Shown here: piece after piece, positions 1-7,977 of the stretch
How the letters are laid out: every line of letters begins with the position of its first letter
Position numbering within the stretch: position 1 is the first letter of the stretch
Assembly (NCBI GenBank): GCA_900549915.1
Contig: URQF01000004.1
Location: 1 to 31,812, forward strand
DNA from: an uncultured Mollicutes bacterium
GTDB taxonomy: Bacteria; Bacillota_I; Bacilli_A; RFN20; CAG-288
DNA length: 31,812 nucleotides
Direction of reading: 5' to 3'
The notes under the pieces: model-generated
Databases searched by the model: none
What the model was told of the DNA's origin: nothing
Seen by the model: only the letters and a program-made list of their open reading frames with translations
Made by a program: the position numbers and the translations under genes

Positions 1-23
1 TATGTTCGTTCTGCAGGCGATGG

Positions 24-172
<149 letters not shown>

Positions 173-178
173 CTTGCC

Positions 179-664
179 ATGGATAAACAAGAACTCAAAG
201 AAATCATAGATACTCTGTATCAGGAATGCCTCATTGCAGAAAAGGAACAGGAAGTTCCTGTTTCTGCATGTCTTGTTTTAAAAGATGGAAAGAAAATCTA
301 TACGCACAACCACTGCATCGCAAAGAAGAATCCGTTTCTTCACGCTGAAGTGCTAGCTCTGGAAGAAGGATTCAAGGAAACAAACAGCATCTATCTTTCG
401 GATGCTACTCTGATTGTTACTCTAGAACCATGCTTAAGGTGTATGGGTGCTATCAGGAAAGCAGGGGTTTCTCATCTTTATTACAGGAGCGAAGACAAGG
501 AAAAAGGGGCACTCAGCTATTATCATGTCTTTGCGGATACTTCTAGGACCATCAACCGAATCCAGGAGAATCGTTTTTCTGCGCTTCTTTCTTCTTTTTT
601 CAGTGCAAAACGGAAAAAAGAAACAGAATATGGTAAAATCAACAAGTCCGATGAAACATTATAA
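179..664 (+). CDS. tadA: tRNA-specific adenosine deaminase TadA
   Basis: Deaminates A34 to inosine in the anticodon of tRNA-Arg(ACG), letting it read CGU/CGC/CGA codons. The 161-residue protein has the cytidine/adenosine deaminase zinc site: H55-A-E57 (HAEVLAL, with Glu57 as proton shuttle) and P84-C85-L-R-C88, inside TLEPC..C.GAI, the TadA signature. EVPVSA near residue 25 is the expected N-terminal strand, so the ATG at 179 gives the normal length. The frame is open upstream through the SRP RNA, but that part is not protein-like. The start lies six bases after the SRP RNA T-run, with no Shine-Dalgarno and no room for its own promoter, so expression probably depends on read-through. The C-terminal tail is Lys/Ser-rich. 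Confidence 0.93.
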   Translation: MDKQELKEIIDTLYQECLIAEKEQEVPVSACLVLKDGKKIYTHNHCIAKKNPFLHAEVLALEEGFKETNSIYLSDATLIVTLEPCLRCMGAIRKAGVSHLYYRSEDKEKGALSYYHVFADTSRTINRIQENRFSALLSSFFSAKRKKETEYGKINKSDETL

Positions 665-772
665 TTTTCTTTTCGATTCATCGTTTCTCCTTTGTTTCCT
701 GTAGCGGAGATAGTTTTTCTATTTTCGGTTTTGAAGAACAATATCATAGATAAATAAAGGAGAACATTAATT

Positions 773-1879
773 ATGGCAGTAGATTATAGGTTAGAGCGTT
801 TAAAAGCCAGGAAGCAGCGTCTTACCGATATTGACGCATTGTTATCCGAAGGCACCTTAGATATTCAAACAAGGACGAAGCTCAACAAGGAACGTGCGAC
901 TTTAGATGAGCCGGTTCAGAGGTATGATGAACTCTCCACTAGGAGGAGGAACCAAGAGCAGTCTTTAGAAAGGATGAAAGATTCCGATCCAGAAATCCAG
1001 GCTCTTGGAAAAGAAGAATACAACTCCTTGACAGCTGATATTGAAAAGAAGCGGGAAGAGCTTAAGATTGCCCTTCTTCCAAAAGATGAAAACGATGATA
1101 AGAACATCATCATGGAAATCCGTGGTGCCGCTGGAGGAGATGAAGCCAACATCTTCGCAGGAGACCTCTTCCGAAGGTATTCCCACTATGCCGCTTTCAA
1201 GGGATGGAAGATTGAAATTCTTGATTCCGATCCGACTCCTCTTGGCGGTTTCTCACTCATTTCCTTCCGTATCAAAGGCAAGGGCGCCTATGCTAAGCTG
1301 AAGTTTGAAAGCGGTGCTCATCGTGTCCAGCGTGTTCCGGTCACCGAAGCAAACGGACGTATTCAGACTTCTACAGCAACTGTCCTTGTCAGGCCGGAAT
1401 TAGAGCACACCACAATCAAGATCAATCCAGCGGATTTAAAGATTGATACGTATCATTCCTCCGGTGCCGGTGGACAGAACGTCAACAAAACAGAATCTGC
1501 CGTCCGTATCACCCATATTCCAACCGGAGTCGTTGTTTCCTGCCAGATCGAGCGTGATCAGCTTGCCAATAAGGAAACCTGTAGGATCATGCTTCAGACG
1601 AAGCTTCAAGCCAGGCATGATGCTGAAGTCGAAGCTAAGGTTGGAGGCGAACGCCGGTTAAAGGTCGGAACAGGCGAACGAAGCGAACGTATCCGTACTT
1701 ACAACTATCCGCAGAACCGTGTCACCGATCATCGTATCGGATGGACAAGTCTGAATCTTCCGAAAGTCAGGGATGGTGATTTAGATGACCTTCTTGTCGC
1801 TCTCAATGAAGCCAACCAGAAAGACAGGCTCGAAGAAGAAACCAAGAAACTCCAAGAGGAGAGGGAACAGAAGAAGTAA
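773..1879 (+). CDS. prfA: Peptide chain release factor 1 (RF1)
   Basis: Cytosolic class I release factor that reads UAA and UAG and triggers peptidyl-tRNA hydrolysis on the ribosome. At 368 residues it is slightly longer than usual (about 355-360). The GGQ catalytic motif is at residues 233-235 in SSGAGGQNVNKTESAVR. The stop-recognition tripeptide is P189-V-T191 in RVPVTEANGRIQTS, the P-x-T type of RF1 and not the SPF of RF2. A long N-terminal coiled-coil domain (residues about 5-100) is rich in Lys, Glu and Arg, and the C-terminus is a charged helix. The Shine-Dalgarno AAAGGAG precedes ATG 773. Two bases separate it from prmC, which methylates the GGQ glutamine, so enzyme and substrate are co-expressed. 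Confidence 0.98.
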   Translation: MAVDYRLERLKARKQRLTDIDALLSEGTLDIQTRTKLNKERATLDEPVQRYDELSTRRRNQEQSLERMKDSDPEIQALGKEEYNSLTADIEKKREELKIALLPKDENDDKNIIMEIRGAAGGDEANIFAGDLFRRYSHYAAFKGWKIEILDSDPTPLGGFSLISFRIKGKGAYAKLKFESGAHRVQRVPVTEANGRIQTSTATVLVRPELEHTTIKINPADLKIDTYHSSGAGGQNVNKTESAVRITHIPTGVVVSCQIERDQLANKETCRIMLQTKLQARHDAEVEAKVGGERRLKVGTGERSERIRTYNYPQNRVTDHRIGWTSLNLPKVRDGDLDDLLVALNEANQKDRLEEETKKLQEEREQKK

Positions 1880-1881
1880 CA

Positions 1882-2682
1882 ATGAAAGCGGAAGAGTTCT
1901 GCCGCTTAAGGAAACAATACAGCCTTCCTTACGCTGACCAAAAAGTCATCCTGGAAGGCTGTTTTTCCTCTTCCATCGAAAGTGTCAGGAGGAATCCAGA
2001 CACTTATTTTGATGATGAAAAAGCAAAAAAAGTCCTTAATAAAATTGGGCAAGGCTATCCTGCAAACTACCTCGCTGGATATAGGGATGTCCAGCATCTT
2101 CATTTATTCTTAAACGAAGACACGCTCATTCCACGGAATGAGACAATCTGGTTTGTTTTTGATTATCTGAAGAATCATTACTCTTTTAATCATAAGAAAG
2201 TCTTAGATATCGGAACTGGTTCTGGATTGATTGCTCTCGGCATTAAGAAACTCTTTCCAGAAGCAGATGTAACAGCTTCTGATATCTGTGAATCTGCATT
2301 AAAAGAAGCCGAAAAATCAGCACAGTATAACAAGCTAGAGGTCCGTTTCATCAAATCCGACTTTTTCAATAGTATTACAGGTTGCTTTGACTTCATTGTT
2401 TCAAATCCTCCGTATATTGAGGAAGACAGCAAAGAGGTTGATGCAAAGTATGAACCTCCTCTTGCTCTCTATAGCGGAAAAGACGGATGTGATTCCTATA
2501 AGAGCTTATTCTCTTCCTTGGATTTTCATCTGAACAAAAAAGGAGTCAGCTTCTTTGAGCTGGAATCCACCAATGTAGAGAGAGTCTTAAAGATTGCAGA
2601 CGATCTGCTTCCTTCCTATACAAAGGAAGTTTGGAAAGACCAATACGAACGTCCTCGTTATCTCATCAGGAAAAAGAACTAA
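1882..2682 (+). CDS. prmC: Release factor glutamine methyltransferase PrmC/HemK
   Basis: SAM-dependent N5-methylation of the glutamine in the GGQ motif of RF1 and RF2. The 266-residue protein has the PrmC N-terminal helical domain and then a Rossmann fold: VLDIGTGSGLIALGI is the SAM-binding loop, and N175-P-P-Y178 (SNPPYIEEDS) is the catalytic NPPY motif that binds the amide. The start ATG 1882 follows the prfA stop by two bases, with GAGGAGAGGG in the end of prfA as ribosome site. This prfA-prmC pairing is widespread in bacteria. The last four bases overlap the convergent membrane-protein gene. The region between the N-terminal helices and the SAM loop (GYPANYLAGYRDVQ) matches the usual QPLQYILG-type segment only loosely. 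Confidence 0.95.
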   Translation: MKAEEFCRLRKQYSLPYADQKVILEGCFSSSIESVRRNPDTYFDDEKAKKVLNKIGQGYPANYLAGYRDVQHLHLFLNEDTLIPRNETIWFVFDYLKNHYSFNHKKVLDIGTGSGLIALGIKKLFPEADVTASDICESALKEAEKSAQYNKLEVRFIKSDFFNSITGCFDFIVSNPPYIEEDSKEVDAKYEPPLALYSGKDGCDSYKSLFSSLDFHLNKKGVSFFELESTNVERVLKIADDLLPSYTKEVWKDQYERPRYLIRKKN

Positions 2683-3602
2683 TAGTCTTCTGGAGCACCA
2701 GTCCAAGTGCGTCCTTCGACAATTAAGCAAACAAGGAAAGTAATTCCGAAAAGAATCCTGAAAAGAATACAGAAGAAATTCAGTCCGGATGGACGTCCTG
2801 AGAAATCAAAGGTAAGGTAGTCTAGAATCCTAAGAATCCTTCCGTTGAAGAAGAATCCATATTTAAAGTGACGCGGAAACCACAAGGATCCGAGGAAATA
2901 GAACGGAACAACCAGGAGTCCAAGCAAGGAAACCTGAACCGTAAGATGAAAAGAATGCTTTGCTTTGGCTATGGATAGGACAAACCTCGTCCTTGCAATC
3001 AGAAAGCCGATGGCACGCCTAAACTTGGATAGTTTTGTTCTCTTGATGGCCTTCCTACGCCTTCTGGCTTCTCCTTCTGGAATCGATTCTAGATCTTCTT
3101 CGATTTTCTTATTTACGGGTGCTGCATTCAGAAAGTCAAAGGCAGTATCTCCGTTGGTTCCTTCTTTCCTTGCGTTCTTACCAAAAAACGTTCGTTTTCT
3201 TCGAAAATACCTATAGAAAACAGCATTGATAAACCTTCCAAGAAAACAATAAGTGATAAAAGTCACCAGAATCGGAAACACGGAAATCGATAATTTCCTT
3301 CCAAAAGGAGCCTGGTGGATGAACCTAATAAATAAAATACAGGCCCTCTCATAAAAATAAAGGAAGGTACTCCGCCTAGGACGATAGAGGCATAAGCATC
3401 CATTCCCAAGAGCAGAAGCTAACCTGATAAGACAAGGGATAACGATTTCCTTCCAATTCTGTTCATCCTTAAGATAGTAAAGAATATAGGAAGGAAGCGT
3501 GATAAAGAATATCCTTGAGACAATCACAAGGATACGATTGATAGTATCAATACGGAGGATAAACCGGATAAAGGAATTGCTTCTTCTTTTCATGTCACTC
3601 AT
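2679..3602 (-). CDS. Hypothetical multi-pass membrane protein, Arg-rich
   Basis: A 307-residue protein that I do not recognise. Hydrophobic stretches that could span the membrane lie near residues 24-45 (ILVIVSRIFFITLPSYILYY), 105-128 (SISVFPILVTFITYCFLGRF), 220-242 (LTVQVSLLGLLVVPFYFLGS) and 275-298 (FFCILFRILFGITFLVCLIV), with weaker ones between. A central charged segment (about 135-200), including EGEARRRRKAIKRTKLSKF, is probably cytoplasmic. Arg and Lys are abundant next to each hydrophobic segment. ATG 3602 is preceded by AGGAATCGTTTATA; the second Met, at 3593, is an alternative. It is the only minus-strand gene inside the 10-kb core block, convergent with prmC (4-base overlap) and divergent from dnaX. 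No enzyme motif is visible. Confidence 0.75.
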   Translation of the reverse strand: MSDMKRRSNSFIRFILRIDTINRILVIVSRIFFITLPSYILYYLKDEQNWKEIVIPCLIRLASALGNGCLCLYRPRRSTFLYFYERACILFIRFIHQAPFGRKLSISVFPILVTFITYCFLGRFINAVFYRYFRRKRTFFGKNARKEGTNGDTAFDFLNAAPVNKKIEEDLESIPEGEARRRRKAIKRTKLSKFRRAIGFLIARTRFVLSIAKAKHSFHLTVQVSLLGLLVVPFYFLGSLWFPRHFKYGFFFNGRILRILDYLTFDFSGRPSGLNFFCILFRILFGITFLVCLIVEGRTWTGAPEDY

Positions 3603-3694
3603 TATAAACGATTCCTATCCATCAAAAGCAGCTAAGATTCATCTTTTCCATTGAAATAATGACTCATCACAAGAAGAAAAAAGAGGGTCTGTTA

Positions 3695-3700
3695 TATAAT
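3695..3700 (+). promoter_or_regulatory. Putative -10 box of the dnaX operon promoter
   Basis: A perfect TATAAT lies 22 bases before the dnaX GTG, which would place transcription start near 3707 and leave room for the Shine-Dalgarno. No good -35 hexamer is found 16-18 bases upstream; TTGAAA at 3651-3656 is too far away. Only the -10 is supported. Confidence 0.45.
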
Positions 3701-3722
3701 ATTAAGAAGAGAGGCAACAAGA

Positions 3723-5375
3723 GTGGCTTACCAGGCATTTTATAACAAATACCGTCCTCAGACCTTCGATGAAGTCGTAGGACAGAAAGCAATCGTAACG
3801 ACATTGAAGAACGCAATCAAGGAAGACAAGATTGCCCATGCCTATCTTTTCTGCGGACCAAGAGGTACTGGAAAAACAACAAGGGCACGACTTTTTGCAA
3901 AAGCACTCAACTGCAAAGAAGGAATTGGCCATCAATGCCTAGAGTGTGATAGCTGTAAAAGGATTGCAACCGGTGATCAACCAGATGTCATTGAAATCGA
4001 TGCTGCGAGTAACTCAACCGTAGACTCGGTCCGACAGCTGATCGATAACGTCTCTTATCAGCCAATCAGGTCAAGATATAAGGTCTATATCATCGACGAA
4101 GTCCACAACAGGTCCAACTCTGCATTCAATGCACTACTGAAGACTCTTGAGGAGCCTCCGTCATTTGTTATCTTCATTTTAGCTACAACCGAACCTCAGA
4201 AGATCATTCCAACGATTCTTTCCCGTGTCCAGCGCTTTGATTTTTCAAAAGTCTCCTCTGCGGATTTGATTCAAAACAGGGAACGGATCCTAAAGAACGA
4301 AAACATCCAATATGATGAGGAAGCTTTGAAACTCGTTGCTTCCTTAGCGGATGGCGGTGTCCGAGATTCTCTTTCCTTGCTTGATAAAGTCGTTTCCTAC
4401 TCGGGTGAGAAAATCACCGCTAAGGATGTGGATGACTTGCTTGGATTATTAAGCAAAGACGAAGAAATCAAGTTGCTGAATCTAATTGAGCAGAGAAAGA
4501 CAGACGAAGTCTTTCAGACCATAAAAGAACGATACCAAGGCGGAATGGATATCAACCGCTTCAGGGATGACAGGATTTCCTTATACAAGGATAAGATTCT
4601 TTATTGTTCTACTAAGGATGCATCTCTGCTTGAAAAACTAGATAAGAGCCAGGCTGAGAGACTCGATATCTCCCTTAGTTCGGCAAGGAACAAAATCCGG
4701 ATTCTAATGGAGGCAAAACGTCAGAACCGTTTTGCAGATGACTTGTATACCCATCTTCAGCTGACTCTGCTTGATAGGAGGAAGGAAGAAGTTGTCCAAA
4801 CAGCACCCGCTGTGGCTCCTGTTAAGAAAGAAGAAAAGTCTCCGATTACCATTGAGGAGCCAGAAGCGGTCGAAATTACTTCGGATCATACAGAAAAAGG
4901 CTTTGTCTCCTTAGCACCGGAAGACACTTCCAAAGGAGAGAAAATCAAATACGATGAAGACGATCTTCTCTATCTCAGGTACCATGCCGATAAAGAAAGA
5001 CGAAAAGAAATCGCTAGCAAATGGGAAGGATTCAAGAGCTACTCCGATAGTCAGTTCCAGAGGGAAGCCAAAGCCCTTGCGAATTTCTCCATCAATGTCA
5101 AAAGTGATGATATCTTAGTCATTTCAACACCAAGGCTTAGGCAACTGGATCGAATCGATACCAAAGACGAACAGCCCAAACTCCAGGAAATTGCAAAACA
5201 GATCTTAGGAAAGGAATATCGTATTCTTCCCGTATCCAAAACCGTTTTCGGAAATGCAGTCAAAGCCTTCCGGGAAGGGAAGAAGCCAAATAAGGAATCT
5301 GTCACTATCGACTTTGGAAGGAAGGAAAAAGCCTCTCCGGCAAGTGCCTTCTTCGATGAGCTGATGGGAAAATAA
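3723..5375 (+). CDS. dnaX: DNA polymerase III subunit gamma/tau
   Basis: ATPase motor of the clamp loader, which opens the beta sliding clamp and places it on primed DNA. It has 550 residues. The Walker A motif is G45-PRGTGKT-T53 after AYLFC. The zinc module is C64, C72, C75 and C78 (NCKEGIGHQCLECDSC), followed by DEVHN as Walker B. LLKTLEEPPSFVIFILATTE and the SRVQRFDF arginine-finger segment follow. Residues after about 360 form a charged linker and tau-like C-terminal domain that is poorly conserved. The start is GTG with AGAGAGG upstream, and the protein begins MAYQAFYNKYRPQTF, the usual DnaX N-terminus. It leads the operon dnaX-ebfC-recR-tmk-holB-ricT-rsmI. Confidence 0.97.
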   Translation: MAYQAFYNKYRPQTFDEVVGQKAIVTTLKNAIKEDKIAHAYLFCGPRGTGKTTRARLFAKALNCKEGIGHQCLECDSCKRIATGDQPDVIEIDAASNSTVDSVRQLIDNVSYQPIRSRYKVYIIDEVHNRSNSAFNALLKTLEEPPSFVIFILATTEPQKIIPTILSRVQRFDFSKVSSADLIQNRERILKNENIQYDEEALKLVASLADGGVRDSLSLLDKVVSYSGEKITAKDVDDLLGLLSKDEEIKLLNLIEQRKTDEVFQTIKERYQGGMDINRFRDDRISLYKDKILYCSTKDASLLEKLDKSQAERLDISLSSARNKIRILMEAKRQNRFADDLYTHLQLTLLDRRKEEVVQTAPAVAPVKKEEKSPITIEEPEAVEITSDHTEKGFVSLAPEDTSKGEKIKYDEDDLLYLRYHADKERRKEIASKWEGFKSYSDSQFQREAKALANFSINVKSDDILVISTPRLRQLDRIDTKDEQPKLQEIAKQILGKEYRILPVSKTVFGNAVKAFREGKKPNKESVTIDFGRKEKASPASAFFDELMGK

Positions 5376-5393
5376 AAAAGGAGGAATCCTATT

Positions 5394-5741
5394 ATGGATG
5401 ATGAAAATAGGAAAAAAGCAAAGCAGGCTACCGATAGGCTTATGCTCCAGACAAAAGCAAAGGAATTCCAGGACAAACTGAAAGACCTGAGCAGGAAAGA
5501 ATACCAAGGCAAATTCAAGGGAATCACTGTCAAAAGGCGTGGTGATTTCACCTTGATCAGCGTCTCCATCGACCAAAGTTTCTATGAAACAGCAGGAAAA
5601 GCACAGCTTGAGACTGCGATTAGGAGTGTCAGGACAAACCTTCATTTAGCTATCACCGGCGAGAGGGAGGAACTCAAGAGGAACTTCCAGAGAGACAGGG
5701 ACCGTTTCCAGAAAGAAGCAAGGCTGAATGGAGCAGATTAA
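5394..5741 (+). CDS. ebfC: YbaB/EbfC-family nucleoid-associated protein (divergent)
   Basis: A small basic/acidic helical protein of 115 residues between dnaX and recR, the invariant position of ybaB/ebfC (yaaK) in Bacillota. Members of the family form dimers that bind DNA and help organise the nucleoid. The layout fits: an N-terminal helix (residues 1-35), a central strand region (GKFKGITVKRRGDFTLISVS), then a long C-terminal helix. The sequence is divergent, lacking the usual Gly-Gly-Met-rich start and having many Arg/Lys residues, so the call rests mostly on position and fold pattern. AAAAGGAGG gives a very strong ribosome site before ATG 5394. The last 14 bases overlap the start of recR. 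Confidence 0.8.
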   Translation: MDDENRKKAKQATDRLMLQTKAKEFQDKLKDLSRKEYQGKFKGITVKRRGDFTLISVSIDQSFYETAGKAQLETAIRSVRTNLHLAITGEREELKRNFQRDRDRFQKEARLNGAD

Positions 5742-6345
5742 GACTGTCCAAGACCTCATTGAATGCTATAAAAAGCTCCCTGGAGTCGGATGCCGAACAG
5801 CCGAACGTCTTGCCTATGCAACACTCAACCTTTCAAAGGAAGATAAGGATGCTTTTATTGAAGCGTTCGAGGAAGCTGAGACAAAGGTAAAGAAGTGTCC
5901 CAATTGTGGAACTTATTATGATGAAGAGTGTCCAATCTGCAGTGATCCAAAAAGAGAAAAGACTACCCTTTTAGTTGTCAAAGACAGCAAGGATATTCTG
6001 TCCATTGAAAAGACAAACGGATACAAGGGCGGGTATTTCACTCTGAAAGGAACACTCTCTCCCTTAAAGAACCGGAATCCGGAAGATATTGGTATACCGG
6101 AACTGAAGAAGAGAGTCGAAGAGGACAAAGTAAAAGAAATCATCTTGGCTCTTCCAACAGATCTTGAGGGAGAGACGACATCCCTTTATATTGCTTCTCT
6201 TTATAAAAAAGATCCAGAAAGGCATGTTTCCAAGCTTGCAAATGGAATTCCAATGGGGACGAATCTAGAATACCTTGATAATCTGACCATCACTTCTTCC
6301 TTGAAAGGAAGAATCCAGTTGAATGATAAGGGAGACAAAGAATGA
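5728..6345 (+). CDS. recR: Recombination mediator protein RecR
   Basis: Acts with RecO (and RecF) to load RecA on SSB-coated single-stranded DNA at gaps. It has 205 residues, close to the usual 198. There is an N-terminal helix-hairpin-helix (LPGVGCRTAERLAY), a zinc finger C57-P-N-C60...C68-P-I-C71, then the TOPRIM domain (TTLLVVKDSKDILSIE) and the terminal LANGIPMGTNLEYLDNLT segment that matches the conserved ARGVPVGGDLEY region. The helix-hairpin has GVGCRTAER where most relatives have G.G.KSA.R, a conservative change. ATG 5728 lies inside the end of ebfC, and the stop overlaps tmk as ATGA, so translation is probably coupled. Confidence 0.97.
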   Translation: MEQIKTVQDLIECYKKLPGVGCRTAERLAYATLNLSKEDKDAFIEAFEEAETKVKKCPNCGTYYDEECPICSDPKREKTTLLVVKDSKDILSIEKTNGYKGGYFTLKGTLSPLKNRNPEDIGIPELKKRVEEDKVKEIILALPTDLEGETTSLYIASLYKKDPERHVSKLANGIPMGTNLEYLDNLTITSSLKGRIQLNDKGDKE

Positions 6346-6977
6346 AAGAACCATTATTTTTTACTTTTGAAGGCGGAGAAGGAGTCGGAAAAACAACCGT
6401 CATCAATCGTGTTGCAGAAAAACTGAAAGAACAAGGAATCGATGTCTTAGTAACCCGCGAACCGGGAGGTTCCCGGATTGCTGAATTGATCCGGAACCTG
6501 ATTCTCGATAAGAAGAATACGGACAGGGATCCAAGAACCGAAGCTCTGCTCTATGCAGCCAGCCGTCGTCAGCACCTTGTGGAAGTCATTCTTCCTGCTT
6601 TGAAGAAAGGAACCACGGTTCTTTGTGACCGGTATATTGATTCTTCTCTTGCTTATCAAGGATACGCAAGAGGACTTGGAATCAATGAGATCATGTCCAT
6701 CAATCAATTCGCCATTGATAAAGCAAGGCCAGATCTGACTTTCTTTCTTGACCTTTCTCCGGAAGAAGGACTAAAGCGAATCCAAAGTCAGAGACAGAAC
6801 GAAATCAACCGTTTAGATCTCGAGGCTCTTGACTTCCACCATAAAGTACACGAAGGATACAGGATTCTCTGTGAGAAGGATCCAGAGCGGATTCTTCGAA
6901 TCGATGCTAGCAAAAATGTTGAGGAAGTCACAATGGATTGCTACCGACATATCCTGCTAAAAAAACAATTAGGCTAA
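6342..6977 (+). CDS. tmk: Thymidylate kinase
   Basis: Phosphorylates dTMP to dTDP with ATP, the last specific step of dTTP synthesis. It has 211 residues, normal for the family. The P-loop is G11-GEGVGKT-T19 (FEGGEGVGKTT); the DR motif is CDRYIDSSLAYQG, and TREPGGSRIAELIR is the substrate-binding TREPGG segment. The LID region carries Arg residues (QRQNEINRLD), as in the E. coli-type enzyme. The start ATG overlaps the recR stop. In many Bacilli the PII-like gene darA (yaaQ) separates tmk from holB; here tmk is followed directly by holB. Confidence 0.97.
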   Translation: MKEPLFFTFEGGEGVGKTTVINRVAEKLKEQGIDVLVTREPGGSRIAELIRNLILDKKNTDRDPRTEALLYAASRRQHLVEVILPALKKGTTVLCDRYIDSSLAYQGYARGLGINEIMSINQFAIDKARPDLTFFLDLSPEEGLKRIQSQRQNEINRLDLEALDFHHKVHEGYRILCEKDPERILRIDASKNVEEVTMDCYRHILLKKQLG

Positions 6978-6981
6978 CTCA

Positions 6982-7977
6982 GTGACAAAAGAAATCAGGA
7001 TGGAAAAGGAACCAAAGCTCTATCGGCTGTTCCTTAATTCCAGAAAAAACAATCGTGTGGCAGGTGCTTATCTGCTCTATGGGCAGAGAAACGCACCTCT
7101 GAAGGAAACGGCTAGGTATCTTAGCCAGTCCCTTTCCTGTGAAAGAGATGTTTTCGCATGCAATGAATGTCCATCCTGTCTTCGTTTTCTCAATCATACC
7201 CATCCAGACTTTATTCTGATTGACGGAGAAAACAAGACCATTAAGAAAGAAGACATTCATGCCTTAGAGGAAAAGTTCTCCCAGACTGCCTTTGAAAAAG
7301 GACATCGTCTGACCTATGTCATCCACTGTGTAGAGAACAGGACAGAGGAAGCTGCGAACGCCATCCTGAAATTCCTGGAAGAGCCAAAATCCGGGCAGGT
7401 CGCCTTCCTGACAAGCTACAATCCGGATAAAGTACTGAAGACCATCCTTTCCCGTTCTCTTTCTATCCGGGTCGATCCGATTGATCCAAAAGGGTTCCAA
7501 ACAAAATTAGAAGAAAGAGAATTCGTTTCCGGAAAGAAGAAAATTCATCTTTCTGCTGGAGCTAGCTACATCCTATCCCGTCTTTTCTCGGATGAAGAGG
7601 AAGTGCGGAAAAGGATTGAGGAAGACGGTTCTTTCTTAACGGGATACCAAGCTGCAGAAGATTTCTTCACTGCCCTTCCAGCTTCCTTTAATAAGGCAAG
7701 TTATGTTTTACTGCTTGAAATCAGTCAGAGGAAAGATAGCGCGTGTTATAATTGGTTATACCTGACCATCAACGAAATCTTTTCTATGGTCCTTCTGGAT
7801 GAGAAAGATGAAGACAACCCCTTCAACGACATCATACGGGAACTTTCCAAAAAGAAGGAAAACGTCAGGAACGGACAAAAAATCATCAGCGAAGCCCTAT
7901 CGCTTCGGCAATTGAATCTCAATCCGACACTCGTCGCCGCTAAGCTGAGCTTAGCACTTAAAGGAAAAAGCAAATGA
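6982..7977 (+). CDS. holB: DNA polymerase III subunit delta prime
   Basis: Stator subunit of the clamp loader, working with DnaX and HolA. It has 331 residues. The first domain has the AAA+ layout but a degenerate P-loop, YGQRNAPLKETA, with no GKT, as expected for the non-ATPase delta prime. A zinc-binding cluster CERDVFACNECPSC is kept. LKFLEEPKSGQVAFLTS and KTILSRSLSIR follow; the usual SRC arginine-finger motif reads SRS. The start is GTG 6982 with AGG eight bases upstream. ATG 7000 is possible, but its ribosome site would touch the start codon. The stop overlaps ricT as ATGA. Confidence 0.93.
   Translation: MTKEIRMEKEPKLYRLFLNSRKNNRVAGAYLLYGQRNAPLKETARYLSQSLSCERDVFACNECPSCLRFLNHTHPDFILIDGENKTIKKEDIHALEEKFSQTAFEKGHRLTYVIHCVENRTEEAANAILKFLEEPKSGQVAFLTSYNPDKVLKTILSRSLSIRVDPIDPKGFQTKLEEREFVSGKKKIHLSAGASYILSRLFSDEEEVRKRIEEDGSFLTGYQAAEDFFTALPASFNKASYVLLLEISQRKDSACYNWLYLTINEIFSMVLLDEKDEDNPFNDIIRELSKKKENVRNGQKIISEALSLRQLNLNPTLVAAKLSLALKGKSK

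Noticed and set aside
5051..5645. Long minus-strand frames opposite dnaX and ebfC
   Set aside because: They are shadows of strongly coding plus-strand genes; hydrophobic, Ser/Leu/Phe-rich text typical of antisense of Lys/Glu-rich codons.
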